From positions 1-40,692 of the forward strand of contig NZ_VKAB01000058.1 of the NCBI RefSeq assembly GCF_009769385.1: a stretch of DNA of 40,692 bases, read 5' to 3'. Position numbers and translations under genes: made by a program. Every line of letters starts with the position of its first letter. Position 1 is the stretch's first letter. Positions 1-6,593 of the stretch are shown here, one piece after another. Below the pieces are notes generated by a model. The model was given only the letters and a program-made list of their open reading frames with translations, ran no database searches and was not told where the DNA came from. The DNA comes from Saccharothrix deserti (GTDB taxonomy: Bacteria; Actinomycetota; Actinomycetes; Mycobacteriales; Pseudonocardiaceae).

Positions 1-623
1 GGTGCTGTAGGACAGGGTCACGTACTGGGTGTTGTCCTTCATGTCGAAGAGACCGTCGTAGCCTGCCGACTCCCCACCCGACGCCAGCAGGTCGGTGTGA
101 TCGACCCAGACGTTGCGGACGTTCCTCTCCATCGCGATGGCGTCTCCGCCGTTGGACGTGGGAGAACCCGACTTCTTGACGTTCCGGACGGTGACGTTCC
201 GGATGATGATGTTGCGGGACTCGCGGATGTGGATGCCCAACTGGTCGAAGACGGCTCCGCTGCCGACTCCGATGATCGTGACGTTGCTGATCCGCTTGAG
301 TTCGATCACATCGGCGGCGGTGTCGCAGCTGTTGCCCGAGACCTTGCTGGTGTTGCCGTGGTTGATGGTCCCCTCGACCTCGATGGTGATGGGGGTGTCG
401 CTACTGGCCCGGCTGCACAGGGCCTCATGGATCTTGGTTCCCGTGTTGGCCCGAACCGTCGCCCCGCCCTGACCGCCGGTGGTTCCGCCGTTCGCGGACG
501 CGTAGCCGGTCGCGGTGCCGGCCGCCGCCGACGCCGGTGACATCGCCAGGACCACACTGGTCGAGGTCGCGACGGCCAACGCGCCACGACCGCGGGGATT
601 CGCCGTGCGACTGTTCGTTTCAT
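1..623 (-). pseudogene. Pectate lyase (PL1 family), 5' part, frame break in signal peptide
   Basis: Read on the minus strand, this encodes the start of a secreted pectate lyase, which cleaves polygalacturonate by beta-elimination outside the cell. The mature part begins after SPASAAAG and contains ASANGGTTGG, ITIEVEGTI, a run of beta-helix strands (VTIIGVGSG, IIIRNVTVRNV) and VWVDHTDL with the family's conserved aspartate-histidine. It runs off the left edge, so only about 200 residues are visible. The ATG at 623 (MKRTVARRIP) has a suitable upstream AGGAG, but it is in a different frame from the hydrophobic signal (GALAVATSTSVVLAMSPASA) and the enzyme. The enzyme frame has no plausible start before the signal. 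Either a one-base indel near 585-600 has broken the gene, or this is a sequence error. Family assignment is secure; functional state is not. Confidence 0.75.
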
Positions 624-685
624 TTCGTCTCCTGCGTCTTCGAAGGTTGGACGGTGCTGTCACATTCGCCGGTACCGGGGCCCGG

Positions 686-930
686 TCAGCCCATGACCTG
701 ATTGCCGCCGAAGGCCATGACGAGGCTGCCGTCCTCGGCGAAGGACCACTCCAGGTCACCGGCGTAGTGGGCGCACGCGGGCCCGTTCCCGATCTCCTCG
801 GACGGTGCCGTCGTCGAAGTTGAAGTTGCGTTCGGTGTTGCCGATGCCGACGTTGTCCGACACCGTCAGCATCGGTGCCGTCGCGTCATGTAGGTCGTGC
901 CGCCGGACTCGACGCGGGTGAGCGCCGAGC
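686..930 (-). pseudogene. Unrecognised protein remnant, 3' end, at least two frameshifts
   Basis: Three minus-strand segments in successive frames read like one protein: ALTRVESGGTTYM, then APMLTVSDNVGIGNTERNF, then GPACAHYAGDLEWSFAEDG ending in GGNQVMG and a stop at 686-688. The composition (few Arg/Pro runs, balanced residues) differs from the surrounding shadow frames, which is why it is taken as former coding sequence. No family was recognised. It lies just upstream of the broken pectate lyase on the same strand, so it may have been the preceding gene. Confidence covers only its being a remnant. Confidence 0.4.
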
Positions 931-1170
931 CGGCCCGAGGACGTGCGGCTGCCAGGAGAAGGCGCGGCGAGTTCGAGCTCCGATCGAGGACATCGCCGCG
1001 TCGGCGATCAACTGCAGCATCATCGCCCATGACGACGACTGGGGTGCCGTCGCCACCGTCCGCGAAATCATCGCGGCGTTCACGCGGGTGACGGGAAAGA
1101 CCGGTGGGTTTCAAAGTCGGCCACACGTTCTGACCTGCGCTTCAGGCTGCTGCGGGTTCGTATTCGTTGA
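931..1170. other. Gene-free stretch in the left decay zone
   Basis: Nothing convincing was found here. Overlapping open frames exist on both strands, but they are short and arginine/alanine/serine rich, as expected for high-GC shadow frames. It separates the unidentified remnant from the integrase remnant and probably contains further unrecognisable debris. Confidence 0.4.
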
Positions 1171-1600
1171 TCAGTCCGCCGAGGACTGGTCGGCGACGTA
1201 TCGATGTGTGGTTCGACTGCGGGATTGGGCGGTCTGGTCGTGGGGTGCGAGCTGTCGGGCTCGGTGGGGTCGGCGGTGGTTGTAGTGGGAGACGTACCGT
1301 TGCAGCACTGATCGCAGGTGGCGTTCGTTGATGATGAGCAGTCGGTCGGTGGCCTCGCGTCTGACGGTGCCGATGAACCGTTCGGCGTGGCAGTCGGCTT
1401 GAGGGTGACGGCGCAGTGGACGTGGAAGAAGTCGCAGGCCGACATGCCGGCGGCCTGAGCGTGTAGGAACCGTCGCCACGAGGTGTCGGTGTCACGTCTG
1501 GGTGTGGGCGGTATTCGCAGGCGCCTGAGCACGCGGCGGACGGTCGAGGCGGCTACCCGGTGGCCGAGTTCGAGCAGCTCGATACGCCTTGGTGGGAAGC
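1171..1600 (-). pseudogene. Integrase/transposase (rve family, IS481-like) with internal deletion
   Basis: The upstream part on the minus strand reads LLELGHRVAASTVRRVLRRL, TSWRRFLHAQAAGMSACDFF and HVHCAVTL, the helix-turn-helix and first DDE segment of an actinobacterial integrase. Near 1410 the frame changes and the sequence continues as ADCHAERFIGTVRREATDR, LLIINERHLRSVLQRYVSHY and NHRRPHRAR, the C-terminal DDE portion. The middle of the catalytic core, including the second catalytic aspartate, is missing. About 140 of the usual 300 or more residues remain, so it cannot be active. No terminal inverted repeats were identified. Confidence 0.75.
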
Positions 1601-1739
1601 CGTTGCCGCTGTCGCAGACCGCACGCAGCTTGACGCCCTCGACCAGGCGCGGCATGGAGTGCTACTGCCTGTGGCGCCTGGGGCTACGGCTGGATCGAAC
1701 GGACCCGGGGTCGTCTTCACCGCGATGAGTCGTCGGCCG

Positions 1740-1970
1740 TTGGCGCGGGCCGCCCTCGCGGCCGGCCACGCGATGGACGGCCTCCAGGGCGGCGACCCCG
1801 CCAAGCTCGCCGACGCACTGGTCCACCTCGCAGGCCAGGACGAGCCGCCACTGCGCTTCATCGCCGGCGCCGATGCCATCGAGTTCGTCGAGAGCAAGGC
1901 CAAGCTCCTGCTCGCCCAGGTCGACGCCCACCGCGAGCTGTCCTCGTCCCTCGCTCACGACGCCACCTGA
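1740..1970 (+). pseudogene. Short-chain dehydrogenase/reductase, C-terminal fragment
   Basis: The frame ends with LQGGDPAKLADALVHLAGQ, PPLRFIAGADAIEFVESKAK and LLAQVDAHRELSSSLAHD before the stop at 1968-1970. This is the tail typical of a common actinobacterial SDR-family NAD(P)-dependent oxidoreductase. The Rossmann domain with TGxxxGIG and the YxxxK catalytic segment are absent; upstream the frame runs into integrase debris. It is followed 28 bp later by the head of a second SDR. Substrate cannot be inferred. Confidence 0.65.
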
Positions 1971-1998
1971 TCCACCGCACTCCCAGGAAAGCCCCCAC

Positions 1999-2073
1999 AT
2001 GACATCGAAGCTCAACGGCACCGTCGCTCTCGTCACCGGCGCGGGCAGCGGGATCGGCGCCGCAACCGCGCGC
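1999..2073 (+). pseudogene. Short-chain dehydrogenase/reductase, N-terminal 25 residues only
   Basis: An ATG preceded by AGGAAAG opens MTSKLNGTVALVTGAGSGIG followed by AATAR, an intact SDR start with the cofactor-binding TGxxxGIG motif. The homology stops abruptly at about 2073, some 40 bp before the 3' end of the convergent regulator gene, and the frame then continues as non-homologous sequence. The junction looks like a deletion or insertion breakpoint. Confidence 0.7.
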
Positions 2074-2112
2074 TCCGCGCCGAACTGGACCACACGGCGC
2101 CACCACACGTGC

Positions 2113-5028
2113 TCACGCGTGCTGGCGGGCGACTCCCAGGCCTGCTCGGGCGCGGTCCTGCTCGTCCTGGTCGCCGGTCTCGGTGGCAATCCGCAGGGCG
2201 CTGGTGTGCGCGGCGCGGGCCTCGTCCAGTCGACCCGCTATCCGCTGGGTCTCACCGAGACCGTTGAGGGCGCTCGCCTCCCCGTAGCGGTGGCCGATGT
2301 CCCGGAACGTCTCCAGGGCGGAGGTGTAGCAGTGGTGCGCCTGGGACCAGTCGCCGAGCCGGGTGTACACGTTGCCCAGGTTGCTCAGGGTCGACGCCAC
2401 GCCGTAGCTGTGGTCGAGGCGCTGGAACAGCTCCTGTGCCTGGGAGAGGTGCCGGACCGCGTCCGGGTAGCGCCGCAGGCTCGCGCACACGCCACCGAGG
2501 TTGGACAACGCGCTGGCCTGGCCGACCGCGTCGTCGAGACGGCGGAACAAGTCCAGCGCGCGTTCCAGGTACTCGACAGCACCGGCGTGGTGACCAGGGC
2601 GGGTGTGCGCGTTGCCGAGGTTGAGCAGCGCCGCCGCCTCCCCGTACCGGCTGCCCAGCCGCTGGTGCAGGGCCAGCGCCTCCAGATGGAGTGACGCCGC
2701 CTCCTCGTACTCCCCGAGCCGCTCCTGGACGATGCCGAGATTCGACAACGCCCGTGCCGCGCCGTAGTGGTCGCCGGTCCGCCGGTGCAGCTCGATCGCC
2801 TCGTGCAGGTGTTCGGCCGCCTGGTCGTAGTCGCCGAGGAGCCGACGCAGTGCGCCGAGATTGGTCAGTGCCGCGGCGAGCATGCTGTCCTCACCGGCCC
2901 GCTGGGCGGCGCGCAGCGCGCACTCGTGGATGGTCGACGCGTCCGCGTAGTGGCCACCCTCCAGGTACCGGTACAGCGTGTTCGCCAGGTCGACCGCGTA
3001 GCCGGGCCGGTCATCGCGCTCGGCGAAGCGGCACAGCGCGACGAGCGTGGACCGTTCGGCGTCGAGCCAGGCGCGCGCGGCGTCGGCGGCGGGGAACGTA
3101 AGCGGTAGCGTCACGGAGACGTCGGGTCGGTAGGGGCGGTCGGCCGGGTAGAGCAGGTCCATCGCCGCCGACGCGGCGGCCAGGTGGTGGGCGAGCAACC
3201 GCTCGACGGCGGCGGACCGCTCCGGCGCCGGGTCGTGCTCGCCGGCCAGCTCCTCGGCGTAGGCGCGCAGGAGGTCGTGCACGACGAACCGGCCGGCAGG
3301 CACCGGCTGCACGAGGTGGTTGCGCGCCAACACCTCCAGGGTCAGGCGCGACTCGTCCGGGTCACTCCCGGTGAGAGCGGCGAGCGCGAACGGCGTCACG
3401 TCCGAGCCGGAGTGCAGGCCCAACCGCCGGAACGCCTTCGCGACCTGCGGTCGCAACTGCAGGTACGACCACGAGAAGACGGTCCGCACGGCGGCGCGGA
3501 CGTCGTCGCCGACGTCGAGCACGCGCAGCCGGCGGCGCCGGTCGGCCAGTTCACCGGTCAGCTCGGCCAGCGCGCTGGCCGGCCGGGACGCGGCCAACTC
3601 GGCGGCGACGCGCAGCGCGAGCGGCAACCGACCGCACTGCGCGGCCAACTCCGCCGCGGCCGCGGGTTCCCGTCGCACCCGCTCGCCGATCAGCGTGCGC
3701 AGCAACGCCAACGAGTCCGGCGCCGGCAACAGGTCCACGTCGAGCCGGTGGGCGCCGTGCAGCGCGACCAGACCCGCCATGCTGTTGCGGCTGGTCACCA
3801 GTACCAGGCAGCCCGACGTGCCGGGCAACAGCGGCCGCACCTGGTCGACCGTCGACGCGTTGTCGAGCACGATCAGCACCCGCCGGTCGGCGAGTTCGGC
3901 GCGATACCGCGCGGCGCGTTGATCAGGATCGACCGGGACGTCCGCGCCGGTGACGCCGAGGCCGTCGAGCAGGCGGCTCAGGGCGTCCTCCGCCGCCACC
4001 GGCAACCGCGGGTCGTAGCCGCGCAGGTCCACGTACAGCTGACCGTCGGGGAAGTTCGACCGGATGCGGTGAGCCCAGTGCAGCGCGAGCGCTGTCTTGC
4101 CCACGCCGGCCGTGCCGCACACGACGACGATGGGTACCCCGGTCCGCTCGGCCCCCAGCACCCGGCCGAGTTCGGTGAGTTCCGCCTGCCGGCCGGTGAA
4201 ACCGAACACGTCTCCGGGCAGTTGGTTCACGCCGGGCGACATGGGCGGGGGTTCCGCCGGTGCGGCGGCGCTGTCGACGGGTGTTTCTTCGAGCGCGTCG
4301 AGGTACGCGGCGGTCAATTCCGGTCCGGGGCCGACGCCGAGCTCCTCGGTGAGATGCCGTCGCACCATGTTGTAGGTGCCGAACGCCCTGTCGCGCTGAC
4401 CGGACGCGGTGTACGCCCGGATGAGCAACGCGTGCATCGCCTCGTCGAGCCCGTGCGCGGCGACGTACTCGACCAGCGCGGGCAGCACGTCACGCGCCGC
4501 ACCGATCGCGATCATCACCTCGGCGTGTCGGGCCAGCGCCGCCCGGTGCTCCCCGGCCAACGTGACGACGCCGGGGTGGGCGCCCAACAGCGGCACATCG
4601 GCCAGCGGACGTCCGTGCCACAACCCCAAGGCCTGGCCCAGCAGGTCCGCGGCTTGCCGGGGGGTCGTCGCGCGGCACGAGTCGGCGCGGGCGACCAGCG
4701 AGCGGAACCGGACCACGTCCACCGCGTCCGGGGGCAGGCTCAGCGCGTACCCATCGCCCACGGCGGGGATGGTCGTGCTCGGCGCACGGGCGCCGCGGTC
4801 GGGTTCGAGCAGTTGCCGCAGGTGCTTGACGTGGGTGTGGATGACGTTGGTCGCGCTGGGCGGCGGTCGTTCTCCCCACAGCGCGTCGACCAGTTCGGCG
4901 CGGGTCACCGGCTTGCCGTGGGCGAGGGCGAGCAAGCCGAACACGGCTTTGCGGCCGGCCGGGCCGAGCGCCAGCGCGGTGCCGTCACGCCAGGCCCGGA
5001 TGGGGCCGAGCACCTGGACGACCAGCAC
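2113..5028 (-). CDS. AfsR-type SARP transcriptional regulator (wHTH-BTAD-NB-ARC-TPR)
   Basis: This 971-residue regulator belongs to the large Streptomyces antibiotic regulatory protein family. Residues 1-95 form the OmpR-like winged helix (VLGPIRAWRDG, LVDALWGERPPPSATNVIHT). Residues 96-245 are the bacterial transcriptional activation domain, ending RRHLTEELGVGPGPEL. An NB-ARC NTPase follows (about 275-520) with a clear P-loop, CGTAGVGKTALALHW, and Walker B RVLIVLDNA. The rest is a tetratricopeptide array with repeated ALSNLG and YGEASALNGLG units. The GTG start at 5028 has a G-rich ribosome site. It is divergent from the MFS gene across 253 bp that hold two triplets of phased repeats, so it most likely activates the adjacent ATP-grasp locus. 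Family call is firm; the target is inferred. Confidence 0.93.
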   Translation of the reverse strand: MLVVQVLGPIRAWRDGTALALGPAGRKAVFGLLALAHGKPVTRAELVDALWGERPPPSATNVIHTHVKHLRQLLEPDRGARAPSTTIPAVGDGYALSLPPDAVDVVRFRSLVARADSCRATTPRQAADLLGQALGLWHGRPLADVPLLGAHPGVVTLAGEHRAALARHAEVMIAIGAARDVLPALVEYVAAHGLDEAMHALLIRAYTASGQRDRAFGTYNMVRRHLTEELGVGPGPELTAAYLDALEETPVDSAAAPAEPPPMSPGVNQLPGDVFGFTGRQAELTELGRVLGAERTGVPIVVVCGTAGVGKTALALHWAHRIRSNFPDGQLYVDLRGYDPRLPVAAEDALSRLLDGLGVTGADVPVDPDQRAARYRAELADRRVLIVLDNASTVDQVRPLLPGTSGCLVLVTSRNSMAGLVALHGAHRLDVDLLPAPDSLALLRTLIGERVRREPAAAAELAAQCGRLPLALRVAAELAASRPASALAELTGELADRRRRLRVLDVGDDVRAAVRTVFSWSYLQLRPQVAKAFRRLGLHSGSDVTPFALAALTGSDPDESRLTLEVLARNHLVQPVPAGRFVVHDLLRAYAEELAGEHDPAPERSAAVERLLAHHLAAASAAMDLLYPADRPYRPDVSVTLPLTFPAADAARAWLDAERSTLVALCRFAERDDRPGYAVDLANTLYRYLEGGHYADASTIHECALRAAQRAGEDSMLAAALTNLGALRRLLGDYDQAAEHLHEAIELHRRTGDHYGAARALSNLGIVQERLGEYEEAASLHLEALALHQRLGSRYGEAAALLNLGNAHTRPGHHAGAVEYLERALDLFRRLDDAVGQASALSNLGGVCASLRRYPDAVRHLSQAQELFQRLDHSYGVASTLSNLGNVYTRLGDWSQAHHCYTSALETFRDIGHRYGEASALNGLGETQRIAGRLDEARAAHTSALRIATETGDQDEQDRARAGLGVARQHA

Positions 5029-5091
5029 TCACGACCCCCATCGTGCCGCTCAACGCGGCGGGAAATCCGGAGGTTCCATGCTGGCACGCCG

Positions 5092-5118
5092 TCCAGAGCC
5101 ACTCCAGCCGCCATCCAG
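5092..5118 (+). promoter_or_regulatory. SARP-type operator A: three TCCAG repeats at 11-bp spacing
   Basis: TCCAG occurs at 5092-5096, 5103-5107 and 5114-5118, exactly one helical turn apart. As heptamers they read CGTCCAG, ACTCCAG and CATCCAG, separated by 4 bp. SARP regulators are known to bind direct heptamer repeats with this periodicity. The triplet lies 64 bp upstream of the SARP start, in the same orientation as triplet B. Binding by the adjacent regulator is inference. Confidence 0.6.
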
Positions 5119-5188
5119 ACGATTCCCAAGGCGGCTCAGGGAACATCGACCGATCACTGTCGACGGCTCTTTGTCGGACGCGTTCCGG

Positions 5189-5231
5189 TCCAGTCGTCGT
5201 CCAGTTTTCGTCCAGCCGTGGCCGGAAGCAT
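5189..5231 (+). promoter_or_regulatory. SARP-type operator B and candidate -10 of the MFS/ATP-grasp transcript
   Basis: TCCAG recurs at 5189-5193, 5200-5204 and 5211-5215, again exactly 11 bp apart, as heptamers GGTCCAG, CGTCCAG and CGTCCAG. About 10 bp after the last repeat lies AAGCAT (5226-5231), a weak -10-like hexamer; SARP boxes typically sit close to the -10 and replace the -35. The MFS start is 50 bp further on. The repeat geometry is directly visible; the promoter call is tentative. Confidence 0.6.
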
Positions 5232-5281
5232 GGAGGTGCCGGCGGCTTGCCGGCGGTGGAACAGCCAGGGGGACAGGCGGA

Positions 5282-6520
5282 ATGCGATTAGGTGAGCTGC
5301 ACCCGAATCTCCGGCTGCGCATCACCGTGGCGTTCGTCGAGCGGACCCTCAACACGATCATCACCCCGCTCATGGCCATCTCCCTGGCGAGCGAGGTCGG
5401 CGCGGCGCGGGCCGGCCTGCTGATCGGGGCGGCGGTCGTGCTCGCGGTGGTCGCGAGCCTGGTCGGGGGACCGGTCGCGGACGGCCGGGGCAGGCGGTTG
5501 CCGCTGCTGGTGGGCACCGCCGGCACGGCGGTCGCGTTCCTGGGCATGGCGGCGGCCAGTTCGCCGTGGTGGCACTCCGCGGCGGCGGTGTTCGCCTTCT
5601 ACGTGCTCAACAACATGGTGTCGAACTTCGCCCTGCCCGCGAACGAGGCGATGATCGTCGACGTCACCCCGGCCAAGCACCGCAAGGCCGTCTACACCCT
5701 GCAGTACTGGACGGTGAACGCCTCGCTCGCGGTGGGCGCGTTGTTCGCGAGCTTCCTCTACAGCGGGTACTTCACTGCGATGCTGACCGTCGCGGCCGCG
5801 ATCGCGGGCGTGGCGGCGCTGGTGAGCCTGAAGTACCTGACCGAGACCATGCCCGCGGCGGTCGACCGGCCGCGGTTCGGCGAGCTGCTGCGCGGCTACG
5901 CCGACACGCTGAAGGACCGCCTGTTCCTGCGGCTCGTCGCGGGCATGACGCTGTGGCTGGGCCTGGAGACCCAGCTCACCGGCTACATCGGCGTGCACCT
6001 CGCGCAGACGTACCCGGAGCGCCGGGAGTGGCTCGCGCTCGGGCCGTGGCACGTCCACCTCAACGGGGTGGAGGTGTTGGGCGTCCTGCGCGCGGAGAAC
6101 ACGCTGCTGATCGTGGCGCTGGCGGTGTTCTCCGAACGGCTGGCGCGCGGGCTCGCCGACCGGCCGCGCGTCTACCTGGGCATCGCCCTGTTCGCGACGG
6201 GCAACGTGGTCCTGGCCCTCGGCGCGGACCTCGTCGTGCTGCTGGCCGCGGTGCTGGTGCTGACGATCGGCGAGCTGCTGCACATCCCGGTGATGCAGGC
6301 GATGCTCGCCGACCTGGTGCCCGAACACGCGCGCACCCGCTACCTGGCGGTGTTCAAGCTCGACCTCCAGGGCGGCCTGCTGATCTCGGCCGCGGGGATC
6401 AGCGCGGGCGCGGTGCTGCCGCCGTGGGGGATGGCGGCGGGGTTCTGCGTGCTCGCGGCGCTGATCGTGACGTCCTACCGGCCCGTGCTCGCCCGGCGGG
6501 CGGCCAGGTCGTCCGCATAG
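5282..6520 (+). CDS. Major facilitator superfamily transporter
   Basis: A 412-residue integral membrane protein with about twelve hydrophobic segments and the MFS loop motif after helix 2 (GGPVADGRGRRLPLL). ATG at 5282 follows a G-rich site (GGGGGACAGGCGG). Other features are NMVSNFALPANEAMIVDV in the helix 4 region and HIPVMQAMLADLVPEHART late in the protein, a pattern common in drug or small-molecule exporters. It is the first gene downstream of the SARP-like operators and is followed, after a 10-bp tandem repeat, by the ATP-grasp ligase. Exporting the product made by that ligase is the likely role, as in small dipeptide-antibiotic clusters. Substrate and direction are inferred. Confidence 0.85.
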   Translation: MRLGELHPNLRLRITVAFVERTLNTIITPLMAISLASEVGAARAGLLIGAAVVLAVVASLVGGPVADGRGRRLPLLVGTAGTAVAFLGMAAASSPWWHSAAAVFAFYVLNNMVSNFALPANEAMIVDVTPAKHRKAVYTLQYWTVNASLAVGALFASFLYSGYFTAMLTVAAAIAGVAALVSLKYLTETMPAAVDRPRFGELLRGYADTLKDRLFLRLVAGMTLWLGLETQLTGYIGVHLAQTYPERREWLALGPWHVHLNGVEVLGVLRAENTLLIVALAVFSERLARGLADRPRVYLGIALFATGNVVLALGADLVVLLAAVLVLTIGELLHIPVMQAMLADLVPEHARTRYLAVFKLDLQGGLLISAAGISAGAVLPPWGMAAGFCVLAALIVTSYRPVLARRAARSSA

Positions 6521-6550
6521 GAACGCACAGGAACGCACAGGAACGCACAG
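6521..6550. repeat. Three tandem copies of GAACGCACAG
   Basis: Three perfect 10-bp units follow the MFS stop codon directly, with a partial fourth (GAACGGTCAA). The tract ends 43 bp before the ATP-grasp start. It could be slippage-prone or affect transcript structure; no function is known. Confidence 0.85.
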
Positions 6551-6593
6551 GAACGGTCAACCCGAAAACGGTTTGGGGAGAAGGAACTCCGCG

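Noticed and set aside
3184..5295. 703-codon plus-strand open frame opposite the SARP gene
   Set aside because: Shadow frame of high-GC coding DNA; Arg/Gly/Val-rich, no domain, and the minus-strand SARP has clear motifs throughout.
6521..6550. The 10-bp tandem repeat as another SARP operator
   Set aside because: Period is 10, not 11, the core differs from TCCAG, and it lies inside the operon after a stop codon.
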